From the NCBI RefSeq assembly GCF_905171775.1, contig NC_053489.1, positions 326,316,589 to 326,380,588 on the forward strand: DNA of 64,000 bases, written 5' to 3'. This DNA comes from Rana temporaria. Its lineage: Eukaryota; Chordata; Amphibia; Anura; Ranidae. The stretch's first letter is position 1, and each line of letters opens with the position of its first letter. Below the pieces are notes generated by a model, which did not search any database, was not told the origin of the DNA, and was given only the letters and a program-made list of their open reading frames with translations. Below are positions 31,441 through 43,726 of the stretch, one piece after another. The position numbers and the translations under genes were made by a program.

Positions 31441-33110
31441 AGTATAGCTAAAGGCAAAACTTTTTTGTGCGTGTTTGTCGGATATGGTGGAGAGCGAGGG
31501 ATTAAAACCTTTTCAGCTTTTATTGCTGTGTGTGTCCCCGTTAGGGAGCTTCACCCTCTCCATGTGTCCCATTTAACATTAGTATTGAAAGTGAAAGTAA
31601 AAAAATCTAAAATTTTGGGTTGTCCCCAGAAAAGTAATAGAGGGGTCCCCAAGAGATTCCATTAATTTGCAGGGATTTCCTCCCCCTTCCTGTGTTGCCT
31701 ATGGGACAGGAAGTGAAGGTAAATGTCTGTCCAGCCTGGGCTTTTTAGGCTGGGCTTCTCCTAAGGGTCACAGGAGTGCAATTAGGTTTGCACTCCTGTG
31801 ACCCATTTTCAGAGGAGAGCAGTCTGAAGTCCGCTTTCCGCTGACATCACTGCCATCAGTCGGGGCAGCGTGTGACAGTGCTGTATCCTGGCCTAGGCCA
31901 ACAAGGCCCAGGCCTAGGGCAGCACTTTGCAGGGGGGCAGCATGGAAAGAGTTCCCGCCGGCTTGTGCTACACTGTTAGTGTAGTGCCAGTCTTATGGGC
32001 CGGACTGGGCTGAGAGGCAAATTAGTCCAGCGCCCCCATAAAGCAGCCGCACTGCTTCCGGTATGCAGGCGGCCAGCATTCCGCAACTGTGTGTGGGGGG
32101 GGGGGGCGCTGCTTCTAATTTTGACTGTCCTATCATCCTGGACTACAAACCTTCCTCACTGTGCTATATGTTTTCTGCTGCACCATTGGCATGGTTATAT
32201 CTTCTTAGTCCTCTCCATAAAATTATCAGAAATTGTTGCTTAAAGTAGAACTATAGGCAACACTTTTTTTTTTTTTCATTTTGGATAGAGTAAGGGAGGG
32301 TTATAGCCCCTGTCAGTTTATTTTTTACCATCCCTGTCCCATTGCAGAGATTTCCCTTCACTTCCTGCCCCATAGCCAAAGAAAGTGAGAGGAAATCTAT
32401 GCAAATTAAGGGAATCCATTGCCCCCCAGGCCCTCAGAACTAGTGTTTCCACTCAAAGTGGGGTGGGTCTAGGGTTTAGGGCAGGTCTTAGACAGAAAGG
32501 GACGTGGCCTTGACAGGAAGGGGTGGGTCATGTTTAAATTAGGGGGTGCACAAGTTTAGTCAGGCCTAGGGCAGCACAAAACCTAAATACATCCCTGGCG
32601 CGTGATCACGACTTCCAAGTTGGGATCCGCTAGCTGCCCTGATTGATGGCAGTCTCAGCGTATCAGCGAGCCACTGAGACAGCCTCTCCCCGCCCCTCCA
32701 CTGCTCAGCGCTCCAATGAGCGTGGAGAAGCAGAGAGGAAAGAGGCTGACTGACAGTCAGCCTCTTTCCTCTCTGGGATCTGTGAGAGCCGAGCCAACAG
32801 CGATGTTCGGTGGCTCGGTTCTCAGTGCACAGACGGCGGGGGACAGATGGAGCATCGATTTGATGCTCCATCCACCGAGGTAAGTATGAATGAAAAAAAA
32901 AGAAAAGCCATACTTCTTTTTTAAAATAAAAGCGTACATAGAGCATGCATTTTTGTGACACTGCAGTACTGCAGTGTGATCCAGCTCTCAAATATAGATA
33001 ATGAAGGAAAATTTTGGTCTGTATTGTGTTTAAAAAAAAAAAAAAAGTAAAAGTATCAGTCTTGTTCTTTTTGTAGGGTTTGCGACCACATAAATGTGTG
33101 TTTTCCAATT
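31440..33110. repeat. Cluster of high-copy interspersed repeat fragments
   Basis: The cacttcctg / caggaagtga family recurs at 31440-31740 and 32240-32450. An rRNA-free, C/G-rich block at 31760-32100 and the fragment shared with 9000-9163 (32420-32600) follow. The 180-codon - strand frame at 32566-33108 crosses a T-rich tract and a GC-rich snap-back (gaaagaggctgactgacagt and its complement near 32735-32780) and is not a gene. Confidence 0.5.
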
Positions 33111-33384
33111 TGTTACCACCTTTTGTGTGTATTTTTAGTTTCTGCGTGTATAGTTAGTACATTTTCTGCCTGCTAGCCTTTTATTAAAGGGACTGTTTTA
33201 GCATGTCCCATGGACTTTGATCACAAGGGACACTTATAACTGAATTGGAACATTCTTATGTTCACCATGTACAGTTTACAAAGAACATAAACCTTAAAGT
33301 CTGAGCATGCATATTTTTATTCTGACGTTAACAAAGGTTTGTTGAATTTCCATCAGCAAGATCTCTGAATGAATTATCATGTTG

Positions 33385-33720
33385 CCATTAAAGTGGTTCT
33401 AAAAGCAGAAGGGTTTTTTCTTTTACCTTAAAACCCTCTCTGCTCTTTCTCTTTCTGGCTCCTACTGTCAATCAAATCTTATGAGGGATTGGGGGCAGGG
33501 CCAAGCCGCACTGTCTGTGTCTATGGACACAGGCAGCACAGCTTGGGATGGAGCCTTCTGGTGTGCCACCATAGGAAGCACCTTCCTATAGTGGCACATC
33601 ATGAAGAGTAGGAGCCTGGTGGGGCATAAAAGTGAAGTATCCGGGTCGCTCTGTGTAAAACCATTACACCAAGCAGGTAAGTAGAACATGTTTATAATTT
33701 AAAAAACACAATACCCTTTA
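33385..33720. repeat. Interspersed repeat, AGTGGTTCTAAAAGC type
   Basis: It begins ttaaagtggttctaaaagca and ends acaatacccttta. Similar starts are seen at 53031 and 58695. The frame inside has no meaning. Confidence 0.5.
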
Positions 33721-35084
33721 CAATAAAGTATGTTAAAAATGCTTTTGAGAATTTTCATAGCTATAATACACAATTGATATGATTCTTTGAATGTTATGCT
33801 GATGCCCAGGCTTAATATTCAGTCACTGACCTAGAGTTTAGAAACTTTGAGAGACGTTTATAAATCTTCCTGAAGTTGAAAACTAGGCATTTTAGGTCAT
33901 TGGCAGTAATTTGATATGGACATTTATGAATGATCTAAAATTAGAGCATTACGACACATTGGGGTAATGCACATTGCAAAATTTTTGTGTAAATGAAACC
34001 CTAAAAGCAGAATGGAGTATAAGATCCAGAGATGAAATCTGATTGAATAGACTCTGGACATCTGCTATACTACTACTCATTCCCTCTCTTTCTTTAAACC
34101 GCTATCTAATTATCATTAAGCTGAAATTGCCAGTACTTTTAGTTGGAACAATTTTTTTTAGAAATTGCAGTCTACTATCGAATACGTATAGATAATTTCT
34201 GGCATTTTATTCTTTGCATACGTTGGTTTTTCTCCTCCCCATACTTCTCATGGTGGCCATTAACCCTATGGGCAGATGAATCCATCTCCTTTAATTTCCT
34301 GGAGCTCTGGATCTGTCTCCTGGAACATGTGAAACAAACATCCCAAGATGCAGTTATGAGGCTCTTACTACATTAGCAGTACCTCACTCAACCTGGAAGT
34401 AAAAAAATAATAATAATAAAAAAAGTAATTGTAAGTAAAAGCAAAAAAAACGTTTTAACTAATGTAAGATGTGTTCACATCCACATGCAGAGCTACAGTG
34501 AGTATATAAAAGAGTCAGCCCCTTTTAAAATAATCACATTTTGTTGCTTTACAGCATTAAATGAAGACTGACACCATTTGTGTTTTATCCAGCTGTATTT
34601 ACTCAGTGCAACTTATAACATCCAAGTGAAAGATATATAACGCCAACATGTCAAAAATAGAGATTTGCCATTGGAAAAGGTGATTTTCCATTGGTGCATT
34701 TTTCCTCAGCTTTTGTACAGGTGACAAATTTTGGCTAGGTATGCAGTAAAAAATAACTTCTATAGGAGCATCTGGTGGCAAATTTTGGCTGGGTATGCAG
34801 TAAAAAATAACTTCTATAGGAGCATATGTGCCTCAATGTAAACTGTTGTTGTCGCTATAGAAATCACTATAGAAATCCTATATAGTAAGACTAATCAATA
34901 TTACATATTGTGATATATAATAATAAGAATAATAATCAACATTACGAATTGTGATATATAATTGATTGTGAAAGTGAGAACAGTAAATTTTTTGGTCATT
35001 AGATTAGTGGTATTGAGTGATGCAGTTCTCCTTCATTGGGAAGATTTAGACAATATTGTCAGTTTTTAAAATGTTTTCATCTTT
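33721..35084. other. Unassigned sequence with a small tandem duplication
   Basis: No gene is seen. A 54-bp unit (caaattttggctaggtatgc) at 34725-34778 is repeated at 34779 with an A/G change, and AT-rich near-duplicates (attgtgatatataa) follow at 34905-34965. Confidence 0.5.
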
Positions 35085-35520
35085 AAAGCAAAGTTCCACT
35101 TAAGAGTGGAACTTCTGCTTATGTGTGACCCCCCCCCCCTTTTCCGTGCCACATTTGGCACCAAAGGGGGGAATGGAATGGGTACCTGTTTTTGACACGT
35201 ACCGTTTCCCACTTGTGGGAGATGAGGGCCACAGTCTAGTGTCTCATAAGCTCGGCCGCCTCCTCCTTCCTCCGCAGACGAACCAATCACGCATGCACAG
35301 TAGGAAACCAAATGTGAAACCAAAAGGCTTCACTGCAGGGTTCTCTTACCAGGAATGGCAGCGGCTGCACTCAACAACCGATCCGAAGTTCGGCTGGGGT
35401 GCTGACATTGCGGTCTCCCTGGAAAGGTAAGTGTCCATATATTTAAAGTCAGCAGCTGCAGTATTTGAAGCTGCTGACTCTAAATTTTTCATGGGTGGGC
35501 TGGATCTCTTCTTTAAGCAC
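35085..35520. repeat. Relative of the 50827-51246 element, opposite orientation
   Basis: It shares the gtgccacatttggcacc / accgatccgaagttcg region and the hairpin tcagcagctgcagtatttga with that copy. The left edge carries a snap-back of ttccacttaag / agtggaac. Confidence 0.55.
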
Positions 35521-35631
35521 TGGGGATTTACTAAAGATGTGATTTAAGTTTTAAGTGTTGTATACCCTTTAATTTTGATTTCAAAAGTTTGTATTGTGTT
35601 ATATATATATAATTTTTTTTTTTTTACTTAA

Positions 35632-36496
35632 CCTCCCTGGCGGTATGATTCTGTCAGAAAAAACATGCTAAAAGCGGTACCATTATTTGCAAGGAAATTT
35701 GGCGTTTTATATTGTAGGTCTGTAATTTTTAGAAATAACTCACTTAAATCTGACCAAACAAGATTCTAATAGGCATCCCAGGTATGACATTTTTTTAAAA
35801 ACAAAATTATAAATTATAATATAATAAATAATTATAAATAATTATAACAAATAATAATATAATTATAATAAAAATTATTCAATAATGTAATCAAATCAAA
35901 ATCACTGAAATTTGCTCAGTTGCAGAATTGTTGCTGTCATTATTTTTTTTTTTTTATGACGAATTTCCCCACAAATCGCTATCGCACAATTCTGCAAGTG
36001 ATTATAATTTATTATCGCTGTTTTTTAGCTGATCTAAAACTATTTTTGACATAAAGGGACACTTTTGGTTGCTATGGACAATCTACAGTTTGCAGGGAGA
36101 AAGAAACGTTTTTATTATATAAAATGACATGCATGACACTGGACAGACCACTAGGGACAAGGGGTGTGTGTTTTTTTTACATACAGTACTGTAATCTATA
36201 AGATTACAGTATACTGTATGTAAGGTGTTTGTTTACTTTTTTGAATTTGGCGCCGTTCTCCGTCCCCGTGCGTCGTAACGTCGCAGGGAACGGAGATCGG
36301 CGTCACACGGAGGCACTGTGTGAATCGAGCGAGGTCCCACTCGCTCACACAGCGCGGTGGCATCGCTGGATCCAGGGACAAGGTAAGTAACTTGTGCCTG
36401 TGGATCTAGCGAGGCAAGCCCGAGTCTGACTCGGGGTTTCCGCTCGCAGCAGGAAAATCTAACCCTGAGTCAGACTCGGGAAGACCGCCAGGCAGG
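35632..36496. mobile_element. TTAA-flanked MITE with stem-loop array
   Basis: TTAA at 35628-35631 and 36497-36500 flanks ends CCTCCCTGGCGGT and its complement ACCGCCAGGCAGG (12 of 13 matching). An AT-rich middle is followed by a right third with stem-loops. No coding content. TTAA target and CC-starting ends fit piggyBac-type elements. Confidence 0.8.
36178..36480. repeat. Stem-loop array in the right third of a TTAA element
   Basis: Stems include 36178-36222 (TACATACAGTA with an inner GTAATCT/AGATTAC), 36327-36346 (GAGCGAG/CTCGCTC) and 36419-36435 (CCCGAGTC/GACTCGGG). A second GAGTCAGACTCGGG block lies at 36467-36480. Confidence 0.82.
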
Positions 36497-36500
36497 TTAA

Positions 36501-37030
36501 AGTAAAACTAAAGCCAAAACTTGCCATTTTTAAATGTGCCTATAGACACAAGAATCCATCCACTTTAAGTCTACATTGTGTGGGCAGCTTCAGATAGTCC
36601 CAGCTTTCAGACTAGTGTTGCCACTTTTTCTTCAAGCCAAACTCGAACACTTTAGTGGCGCACAGCAAATTTTATTTTTTAGCATGCACCATATGATTGT
36701 AATAGACCTGGGACATCTTTAGGCGCTCAAAAGAGAATAAGTAATGTTGCGTGCATAATGCCCCCTCACCCTCCTGTTAGGCCCTGTTCTGAGCCACATT
36801 CCTCTATGAATATTGCATCCGGTTTTAGTAGGACTGAAACCTGGACACACGATTCAAAACCCAAACTGTTCGGGGGAATCCCGGACAGGTGGCAACCCTA
36901 TTTCAGACATTGGCAGAAAGAGCAGAGGCATTTTACAGAACCTGTCTAATCATGTTGTTTCTCCCCCATGCACATTGCTTGTACATATTTTTGAATGTTG
37001 CGTTCTGCTATCTTCGATGTTGACTTACAC
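36501..37030. other. Intron immediately upstream of the LPAR1 exon
   Basis: It contains a common repeat phrase (gaatcccggacaggtggcaa near 36877) that happens to be open in the LPAR1 frame back to 36813. No upstream exon is seen. Confidence 0.5.
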
Positions 37031-37055
37031 TATAATTTTTTTCTGTTTTAACCAG
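37031..37055 (+). promoter_or_regulatory. LPAR1: Splice acceptor of the LPAR1 exon
   Basis: A T-rich polypyrimidine stretch runs into TTTTAACCAG, and homology to the LPA1 ectodomain starts immediately after the AG. A possible branch-point adenine lies in TTGACTTAC just upstream (about 37019-37028). This is inferred from consensus, not transcript data. Confidence 0.85.
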
Positions 37056-37803
37056 ACTTCTTCAGTGAGTGAACACCAGTGTTACTACAATGAAACCATA
37101 GCTTTTTTCTATAACCGGAGTGGAAAACCTCTAGCCACAGAATGGCACACTGTCAACAAGCTGGTGATGGGACTTGGTATCACTGTATGTATATTCATCA
37201 TGTTAGCCAACTTACTGGTTATGGTGGCTATTTACGTCAACCGACGATTTCACTTTCCTATTTATTACCTAATGGCGAACTTGGCTGCTGCAGACTTTTT
37301 TGCAGGACTAGCTTACTTTTACTTAATGTTTAACACGGGTCCTAACACTAGAAGATTAACTGTGAGCACGTGGCTGCTTCGTCAGGGTCTGATCGACACT
37401 AGCTTGACAGCTTCTGTAGCCAATTTGCTCGCGATTGCCATAGAAAGACACATTACAGTATTCAGAATGCAGCTGCACACACGGATGAGCAACAGAAGAG
37501 TGGTTGTTGTCATAGTAGTCATCTGGACAATGGCTATTGTGATGGGAGCTATACCAAGCGTTGGATGGAATTGTATTTGTGACCTTGAACACTGTTCCAA
37601 CATGGCTCCTCTCTACAGTGATTCCTACTTGGTTTTCTGGGCCATTTTCAACTTGGTTACATTTGTGGTGATGGTAGTTCTCTATGCACATATATTTGTG
37701 TATGTTCGACAAAGGACTATGAGAATGTCGAGGCACAGTTCTGGGCCTAGGAGAAACCGTGACACAATGATGAATCTTTTGAAAACGGTTGTCATTGTAT
37801 TAG
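37056..37803 (+). CDS. LPAR1: Internal coding exon of lysophosphatidic acid receptor 1 (partial gene)
   Basis: This exon encodes 249 complete codons plus one base of a class A GPCR for lysophosphatidic acid, a plasma-membrane receptor coupling to Gi, Gq and G12/13. Counting from the exon start it holds two N-glycosylation sequons (Asn12-Glu-Thr, Asn20-Arg-Ser), TM1 (about 36-60), TM2 (69-91), TM3 (108-131), TM4 (148-168), TM5 (189-213) and the start of TM6. Arg109-Gln110 (37380-37385) match the TM3 Arg/Gln pair that contacts the ligand phosphate and glycerol in LPA receptors. Glu130-Arg-His (37443-37451) is the EDG-family form of the DRY motif. From remembered mammalian LPA1 (364 residues) this covers about residues 16-264; the first ~15 residues and the last ~100 lie in exons not seen here. 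The 5' boundary follows a polypyrimidine tract and AG; the 3' boundary is AG/GTGAGT in phase 1. The open frame also runs upstream to 36813, but that part is intron. No stop or frameshift is present. Paralogues LPAR2/LPAR3 fit less well. Confidence 0.96.
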
Positions 37804-37809
37804 GTGAGT
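37804..37809 (+). promoter_or_regulatory. LPAR1: Splice donor of the LPAR1 exon
   Basis: The sequence TTAG/GTGAGT is a near-consensus U1 donor. Receptor homology ends exactly here inside TM6, and reading on meets an in-frame TAG at 37809. The intron is phase 1. The next exon, which should begin with the rest of TM6, is not found in the remaining 26 kb. Confidence 0.9.
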
Positions 37810-37928
37810 AGGTTTTACACTTTTTACATTTCCATTGTAACATTTTCTTAAAAAAAGTCACATTGTGTTTAATAAGGTATTCAAAACATTGATCTTTTGT
37901 GCTTAGTAATGTATAAATTCATCTCTTT

Positions 37929-38314
37929 AGAGCCGGTTCACACTGGGGCAACACATCTTCCAGCGCGACTTTACAAGGCAACCCGAGCGCGACTTCAGCG
38001 CTACTTGGAGCGACTTACAAGGCGACTTCAAGTCGCCTCCAGGACAGGCGACTTTGCCAGTGGCCAATCACATAATAATCTGCTCTGTGGGAGGGAGGGG
38101 TTTGAAAACTATTTTCACTTCCTGGAAAGTTGCTTCAGTGAAATCAATGGGTACAAGTTGCCTTGAAGTAGTACAAGAACCTTTTCTGAAGTCGGAGCGA
38201 CTTCAGTAGTGTGCATTAAGATGGCTCTCATTTACTTCCATGGAATTTGTCATTTTGCGTGACTTGGGGCGACATAAGTCGCCCCCCCAGGTCGAGGTGT
38301 TGTGAACCGGCTCT
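37929..38314. mobile_element. MITE with AGAGCCGGTTCACA ends
   Basis: AGAGCCGGTTCACA (37929-37942) and its exact complement (38301-38314) form the ends; aagtcgc/gcgact blocks are mirrored inside. AATCAATGG lies near the middle (38142-38150). It lies 126 bp downstream of the LPAR1 donor. Confidence 0.88.
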
Positions 38315-38316
38315 TA

Positions 38317-38825
38317 ATGACCTTGCTTTGGCTCAAATTGTAAAATGTTTCAGATTTTTTGCTATTTACTAGTGGAAGTGATCAGTTTAAAAAAAGGCTG
38401 CTGATGGTATGTATAAAGCTCAAATATATACCTATGGCATCTGACAGAGGTTAACTGTGCTTGAATTTTGTCTGTTTTGATTCAGGCAAAGTTAAGACCC
38501 TTTGTGGTAGTATTAAACCTTCCCTATTCACTCCTGCACCCCATTTATACCTGTTGGCTTGTGGCTATGGACTCCCTTACTAGACAATAAAAATGTATAG
38601 AAGGGGTTCAGCAAGCTTCAGAACCAGCAGGAAGTGCCAAAGGTTGGTCTGACCAGAACATACAAGCATTCCAGTAGAGCATGGGCAACAAAAGCTGCTA
38701 GGTATAAATTTTTTCGTTAAACTGAGTTGCTGTAATGTATATAAATGTGTTACTGTTTTATAAATGAATGTTCATATTGACAACTATATTTACACATTTT
38801 TATGTGCAAGCTTACTTCTTGGTAG
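38317..38825. other. No recognised feature
   Basis: Intron-like sequence without detectable repeats or coding signals. Confidence 0.35.
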
Positions 38826-38828
38826 TCA

Positions 38829-39171
38829 GGCCTCATTTACACTGCTGCTGTTAAACGCGTGTTCAGAGGCAGTTGGATGTTCAACTGCCCCTGAACACAT
38901 TCAATGTTATCTTATGTGACCATGTACACAGTCTCGTTTACAGTCGTTTTTAGGCAGTTGCTTTTAACAGCGTTTGAAAGCGAAAAAATTTGTTAAGATG
39001 CCAGAGATTTCCATGTTTTAGACGCCAAATGTTTTTGGCCATTTAAATTTTAATTTTTTTAGAAATGCTTCTAAATGCAAACGCCGCTAAACGTTTTTAA
39101 ATGTGGGTTACTATCTGTCAAGTTTAATCATTTAGGAGCAGTTGTAAAAACGTCCCGTGTACATGGAGCCT
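38829..39171. mobile_element. MITE with TTTACAC/GTGTACA ends
   Basis: AGGCCTCATTTACAC and the complement of AAGGCTCCATGTACACGG are imperfect inverted repeats. Interior blocks around aaacg are mirrored. Confidence 0.7.
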
Positions 39172-39172
39172 T

Positions 39173-39480
39173 ATGCCGCATACACACCATCACTTTACTT
39201 TTTTCCATTGAAGCTCGCTTCATAACTAGCTTCTGGGCATGCGCGGGTTTAAAAACGTTGTTTTAAACAACGTTTTTTGCTACACACGGTCAATTTCTGT
39301 GAAACAAAAAACGACGTTTTGAAAAACGACACATAAAATTGAAGCATGCTTCAATTTTTTTTTATCGTTTTTTCACAAGACATAAAACAACGTTTTCCCC
39401 CACACACGGTCATTTAAATTGACGTTTTTAAAAATGGCGTTTTTTTTTCATCTCATAAAGTGATGGTGTGTACGCGGCAT
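39173..39480. mobile_element. MITE with long terminal inverted repeats
   Basis: ATGCCGCATACACACCATCA at the left matches the complement of the right end with one mismatch over about 25 bp. The interior aaaacaacgtttt blocks are symmetric. It directly abuts the previous MITE. Confidence 0.85.
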
Positions 39481-39482
39481 TA

Positions 39483-40750
39483 GACTCCTTGATGTTGCCT
39501 TTCTTAGCCTTTTAGCTTACTTTGAATATTCCTGACAGGACTTGACTTAATTAAATTAACAGATTTTCTTCAGTCTGTAATGATTTAAAATATCCACAAT
39601 GCTTGAGGAACTCAAAGACCATGTGATGATTGTTTTGGGTTAGGTCACATTAGGAAGTTCTGATTTTTTTTTTTTTTTATTCATGGCATGAATAAGTAAA
39701 AATGAGTTCATGACATGCATGCAGCAGCAGTCGGTTTCAGATATAATGCCCATGTGTAAAAGTGATACAATACAAGCAGTTTACTTGGTTTGCAGGTGTT
39801 TCTTAACCAATCAAAGAGGCGAATCTAAAGAAGAAAAAAAAAAAAGACAAAATGTAAAGAACTGAGTCCACGGTTCTACTCAACAATGGATCCCAGAATT
39901 CACAACGAAGGAGAATGAAAATGTTTGGTCGTCTCCTCCCTCAGTTTCTGAACCAAAAAATTTCCAAAAAACAAATCTCTCGTTAGTGAATATTTTCAGG
40001 TTCAGGCGCTTAATGGGTTGGAGATCTGGAACTATGTCTGGTGTTCTGTCATTCTGTAGGACACGGGATAGACATCTGGTATTTTAAAATGCATCTATCA
40101 CCGCTCTTCTGGTGGAGGACGTACTACATTATGGCAGCATAGTGGAGGGATTTTAACGTCACTGTACTAGGAGAGAAAAGATGATCTAATGTGGGCTCAT
40201 TTATATCATCTCAGTGGGGGCTGACCACCCTCCCCCCCCCCTGTTTTTGTAGCAGCAACAGGTCTCCCAACCATACCATCTTTGGAACCACATCTTTCTG
40301 TTCCTTTTTTTTTCCTCCTCAGACGTCCCTCATAATGTGCCAAACCTTTTATCCATCCTTCAGATTATGGCACTGGTTTAAACACAAAAAAAATATATAA
40401 ATGTTGAGGGAGAAAAGCCCCAGTAGATTTTAATTTTATCCTTCAAACCTCTACAGTCGAGGTTGTAGCAGGGTTGTTACCTTTTAGCACAGAATGTTCA
40501 GTTAAAAGCAATGTTTCCTTTTTTATATCCATGTAGGTTGGAATGTATGTTAAAACAAATAAGTTTAAGCCAAAGAAAAAATATTGAACATATTAAACTG
40601 AATATGACTATCTAATTTATTAAATTAAATGTTTTCTGTTTTTAGTCCATTTTCCCTTTATGGTAGAGGTTTGTGAATACCACATTCATTGCACCCATCT
40701 TGTACAAAGTTAGTTTTGAATTGAATTAGACATTTCTTATTTAAGATCAG
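39483..40750. other. No recognised feature
   Basis: Intron-like sequence with A/T homopolymers. No coding domain, RNA or terminal repeats recognised. Confidence 0.35.
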
Positions 40751-40752
40751 CC

Positions 40753-41042
40753 TTAGACCCCTTTCACACTACCGCAAATTCAATGTCACGCAATTTTACA
40801 GAGATTTTGCGGCCACGATTTTACAGCTACTGTGTCGTGATTTAAGGGAGACTTGAGGTCTATGAACCTGAACTCGCATCAAAGTCGGACCAAAGTAGTG
40901 CAGGGACTACTTTGAAATCGGCACGACTTGAAGTCGTACTAAGATGAATGGTAGTCATTGGAAATCATAGGAAACGACTTGTCATGCTACTTTGCAGTCC
41001 CAAATCATGGGACAAGTCGAATAAGTGTGAAAGGGTCCTTAG
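40753..41042. mobile_element. MITE with CCTTTCACACT ends
   Basis: TTAGACCCCTTTCACACT and the complement of TAAGGACCCTTTCACACTT are the ends. CTTAG occurs at both borders. Interior cgacttg/caagtcg blocks are mirrored. Confidence 0.82.
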
Positions 41043-42595
41043 TTCCCCAACTCTACTCTTATCAGCATTCATTTCTGCAAGACCTTAAATGGAATATGTA
41101 GTAAGCTCCTGAAAATACTAGATACTGAGCTGTCTCCGACTCCAGTGCATTCTAAATCACTGACCCATATCACACGTACAGCTGATGAAAACCAGAGCAA
41201 ATTCTGACTTGCATATCTGTTCCAAATAACACAGTAATAACATGCTGGGGTCATCCTAACAGCCAGGGAATTGGCATTTTCAGAAGGACTTTTACAATGG
41301 TAGCCTACATATTTTTCGTAGCACCGTTTTTATACAAAATTCCTATGGAAAGCAAGCATGGCCAATTTTGCCATGCATTGTAGGCTATTGGGCAAATTTG
41401 CAAGTTCAGAATTCATGTTTTTATATTGTATCTCCCAGTTCTAGTCACTGTATGATTTTAATGATCATCTCTGCCCCTTAACATTCAAGAGGACATACAA
41501 GTCTACAATTTAATGTACGGTATGTACCCTATAACCAGTTCAGGCCAGATATGGTGATTATTACATTTTGTTTTTCAGAAAGTGCTCAAAACTGATTTGT
41601 AATACCTAAAATAGATAATAAAATCATATTATTCATTTAAAAACACAACTGTTTTTCCTATACGTAAAGATAGACACATTACTAAATAATTTAAAGAGAA
41701 CTCTGGATAATGAGTGAAATACATAAGTAGCAAGTCTAAGGCAACTCTAATAATATACATATATTTGTTATAGCATTATCTTATTTCCTGCAGTTTTAAC
41801 AATATTCAAAGTATTCTGACACATGGCTGTCGTAGATCAATATTTGCCCCTTCCTTCCAGGGATCTCAAGGCGTTTGCTAAAGTCACAATTTATCAAATG
41901 TTAAATTTTAAACGCCAAAGTAATGTCCATATAGAATGGAAGATTATTTTAGCCAATTGGCACTAAGATTTTATTACAATGCCTATTGCTGCTCTTGGCT
42001 GAAGCTAGTAAAAATATCTGAATTTCCGGGTAAAGCACGCTTTTACTTTGATAGGACCAGACTTTTTATAGCCTCATGCCATAAAAAAAAAAACACTTTT
42101 AGGTGTTAAGCATTTTTTTTTCTGCCTCCAAACACCCTTCGTGTTAGCCTATGTGTCCTTGCACATATAGACGTTAACATGTGTTTAGAGGCAGGGAAAA
42201 AAACGCATTACATTCACAGTTTGGGGGTGGTAAAACCTCATAGTTTAGCCCTGTTTTTACCCCCACCCTAACCACGCCCCTTTAACTGCAGTGGCAAAGG
42301 GTGTACAACTGTTTAAGACGCAGCAGGGATTATACACCCTGAAGTGAATGGGGCTGCTCTGCAAAGGCTGTGCAACCTTATGCAGTACAGCGACCGGGTA
42401 GTTAAAGCAAGTGATAAGAAGGCGTTGTGTTGCCTCTTCATTACCTGCTTTAACACCTTGGATCCCTCACTAGCACGCTGCAACTGCGTGCATTGCACAT
42501 GATTGCAGAGTGACCCTATTCCCTTGAATGAGTCGTGATCACCCACCAAAAGCAACAGGGGATATAATTTTTACCGCAGCAAGTGTACATCCTCA
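41043..42595. other. No recognised feature
   Basis: Mostly AT-rich intron. A repeat-like stretch at 42090-42200 (gtgttaagcatttttttttc and tgtgtttagaggc) may be a worn MITE but its ends are not clear. Confidence 0.35.
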
Positions 42596-42599
42596 GCTG

Positions 42600-42692
42600 C
42601 TACCTCTGCAGCTAAAGGGGGTAGGATCAAATGTATGTAATGTGGGCAGTGTGGCCCCATGATCTCCTATTGTCAGTTGAGCTGTCAGTCCA
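42600..42692. repeat. Worn fragment of the 10413-10705 hAT MITE family
   Basis: ggccccatgatctcctattg and gagctgtcagtccacccttg match the right third of that element. Confidence 0.65.
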
Positions 42693-43139
42693 CCCTTGTG
42701 CTGGACATTTTTTTTTTTTTATCTTCCTGCAAGGTAAAGTTATACTGTGCTAGTATGCATTGCATACTAGCACATTATGCAAAACGTACATTAAAACAAA
42801 GCTGTTCCAGCGCCGCAATGTCAGCGCTGTAACCGCCGACATTTTCACCCATCTTGCTTCCGGGTTCAAGAACTCTGGCTTTGTGATTGACCGGAGCTGC
42901 GAAGATGTCACTCTGCGCTGCTGTTCGCAGCACAGGGCTCAGAAGTAACAGCACCCATGGCCGTCCCTTTAGAGTGCACTCGCCAGTGATGTTACTGGCT
43001 GCATGTAATGTGTATATATCTCCTAAACGGTATATGTTTAGGAGAACTTTACACTACATATAGGTAAGCCTCATTATAGGCTTAACTATAGGTAAATGTT
43101 AGCAGAGAAAGTTTACCGTACTTTTTTTTAAGCCAACAC

Positions 43140-43500
43140 AGTGTTTGTGTTTTTTATTGTTTTTCATTGTAAAAAGAGTAAGGAAGGGTTATAAGCCCTG
43201 TAAGGTTTTTTTCCCTGCTATTTGTGCCCCATTGGAAGTGAAAGCAAATCCATACAAATTAGGAGAATTCCTTGGGGACGCCCAGGTTACCAGAACTAGT
43301 GTTCCCATTGGAATATTTCCCCTCTTTTACTGTTATGGGGACCACCCAATTGTTGGGATTTTCTTTCTTTCTTTATTTTTTTGTGATAAGGTAAATATGA
43401 CCAATAAAGAAGATGGCTTTCCCTACAGGGGCACAAAACAGTAATAAAAAAAAACAGTTTTCTAATCTCTCCCTACTCTATCCAAAACTAAAAAAAAGTG
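43140..43500. repeat. High-copy interspersed family copy
   Basis: It carries aagagtaaggaagggttata, tgccccattggaagtgaaag and ctccctactctatccaaaac in the family order. Confidence 0.6.
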
Positions 43501-43726
43501 TGATTTGTTTATATCTAATGCAGTGGCAATGGCCTGAATAACTTCATCCCATATTTTAGCATGTTGAAATAGATCTCAGTGTAGCAAAAAAAAAGAAAAA
43601 CTCCTTTTCCATAAACTCTTTGGCTCTTCCTTCCTGGGCCTCAAGTGTAAATTTTTAGCTATGCAGCCATTGTAATGGGCAGAACATGGCTCTCACTGAT
43701 AACTGACCCCCAAACCCTAAAATAAT

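Noticed and set aside
32566..33108. 180-codon - strand frame
   Set aside because: Crosses a T-rich tract and snap-back repeat; no domain recognised.
36813..37055. Upstream extension of the LPAR1 open frame with an ATG
   Set aside because: It lacks receptor similarity, contains repeat text, and a good splice acceptor sits exactly where homology begins.
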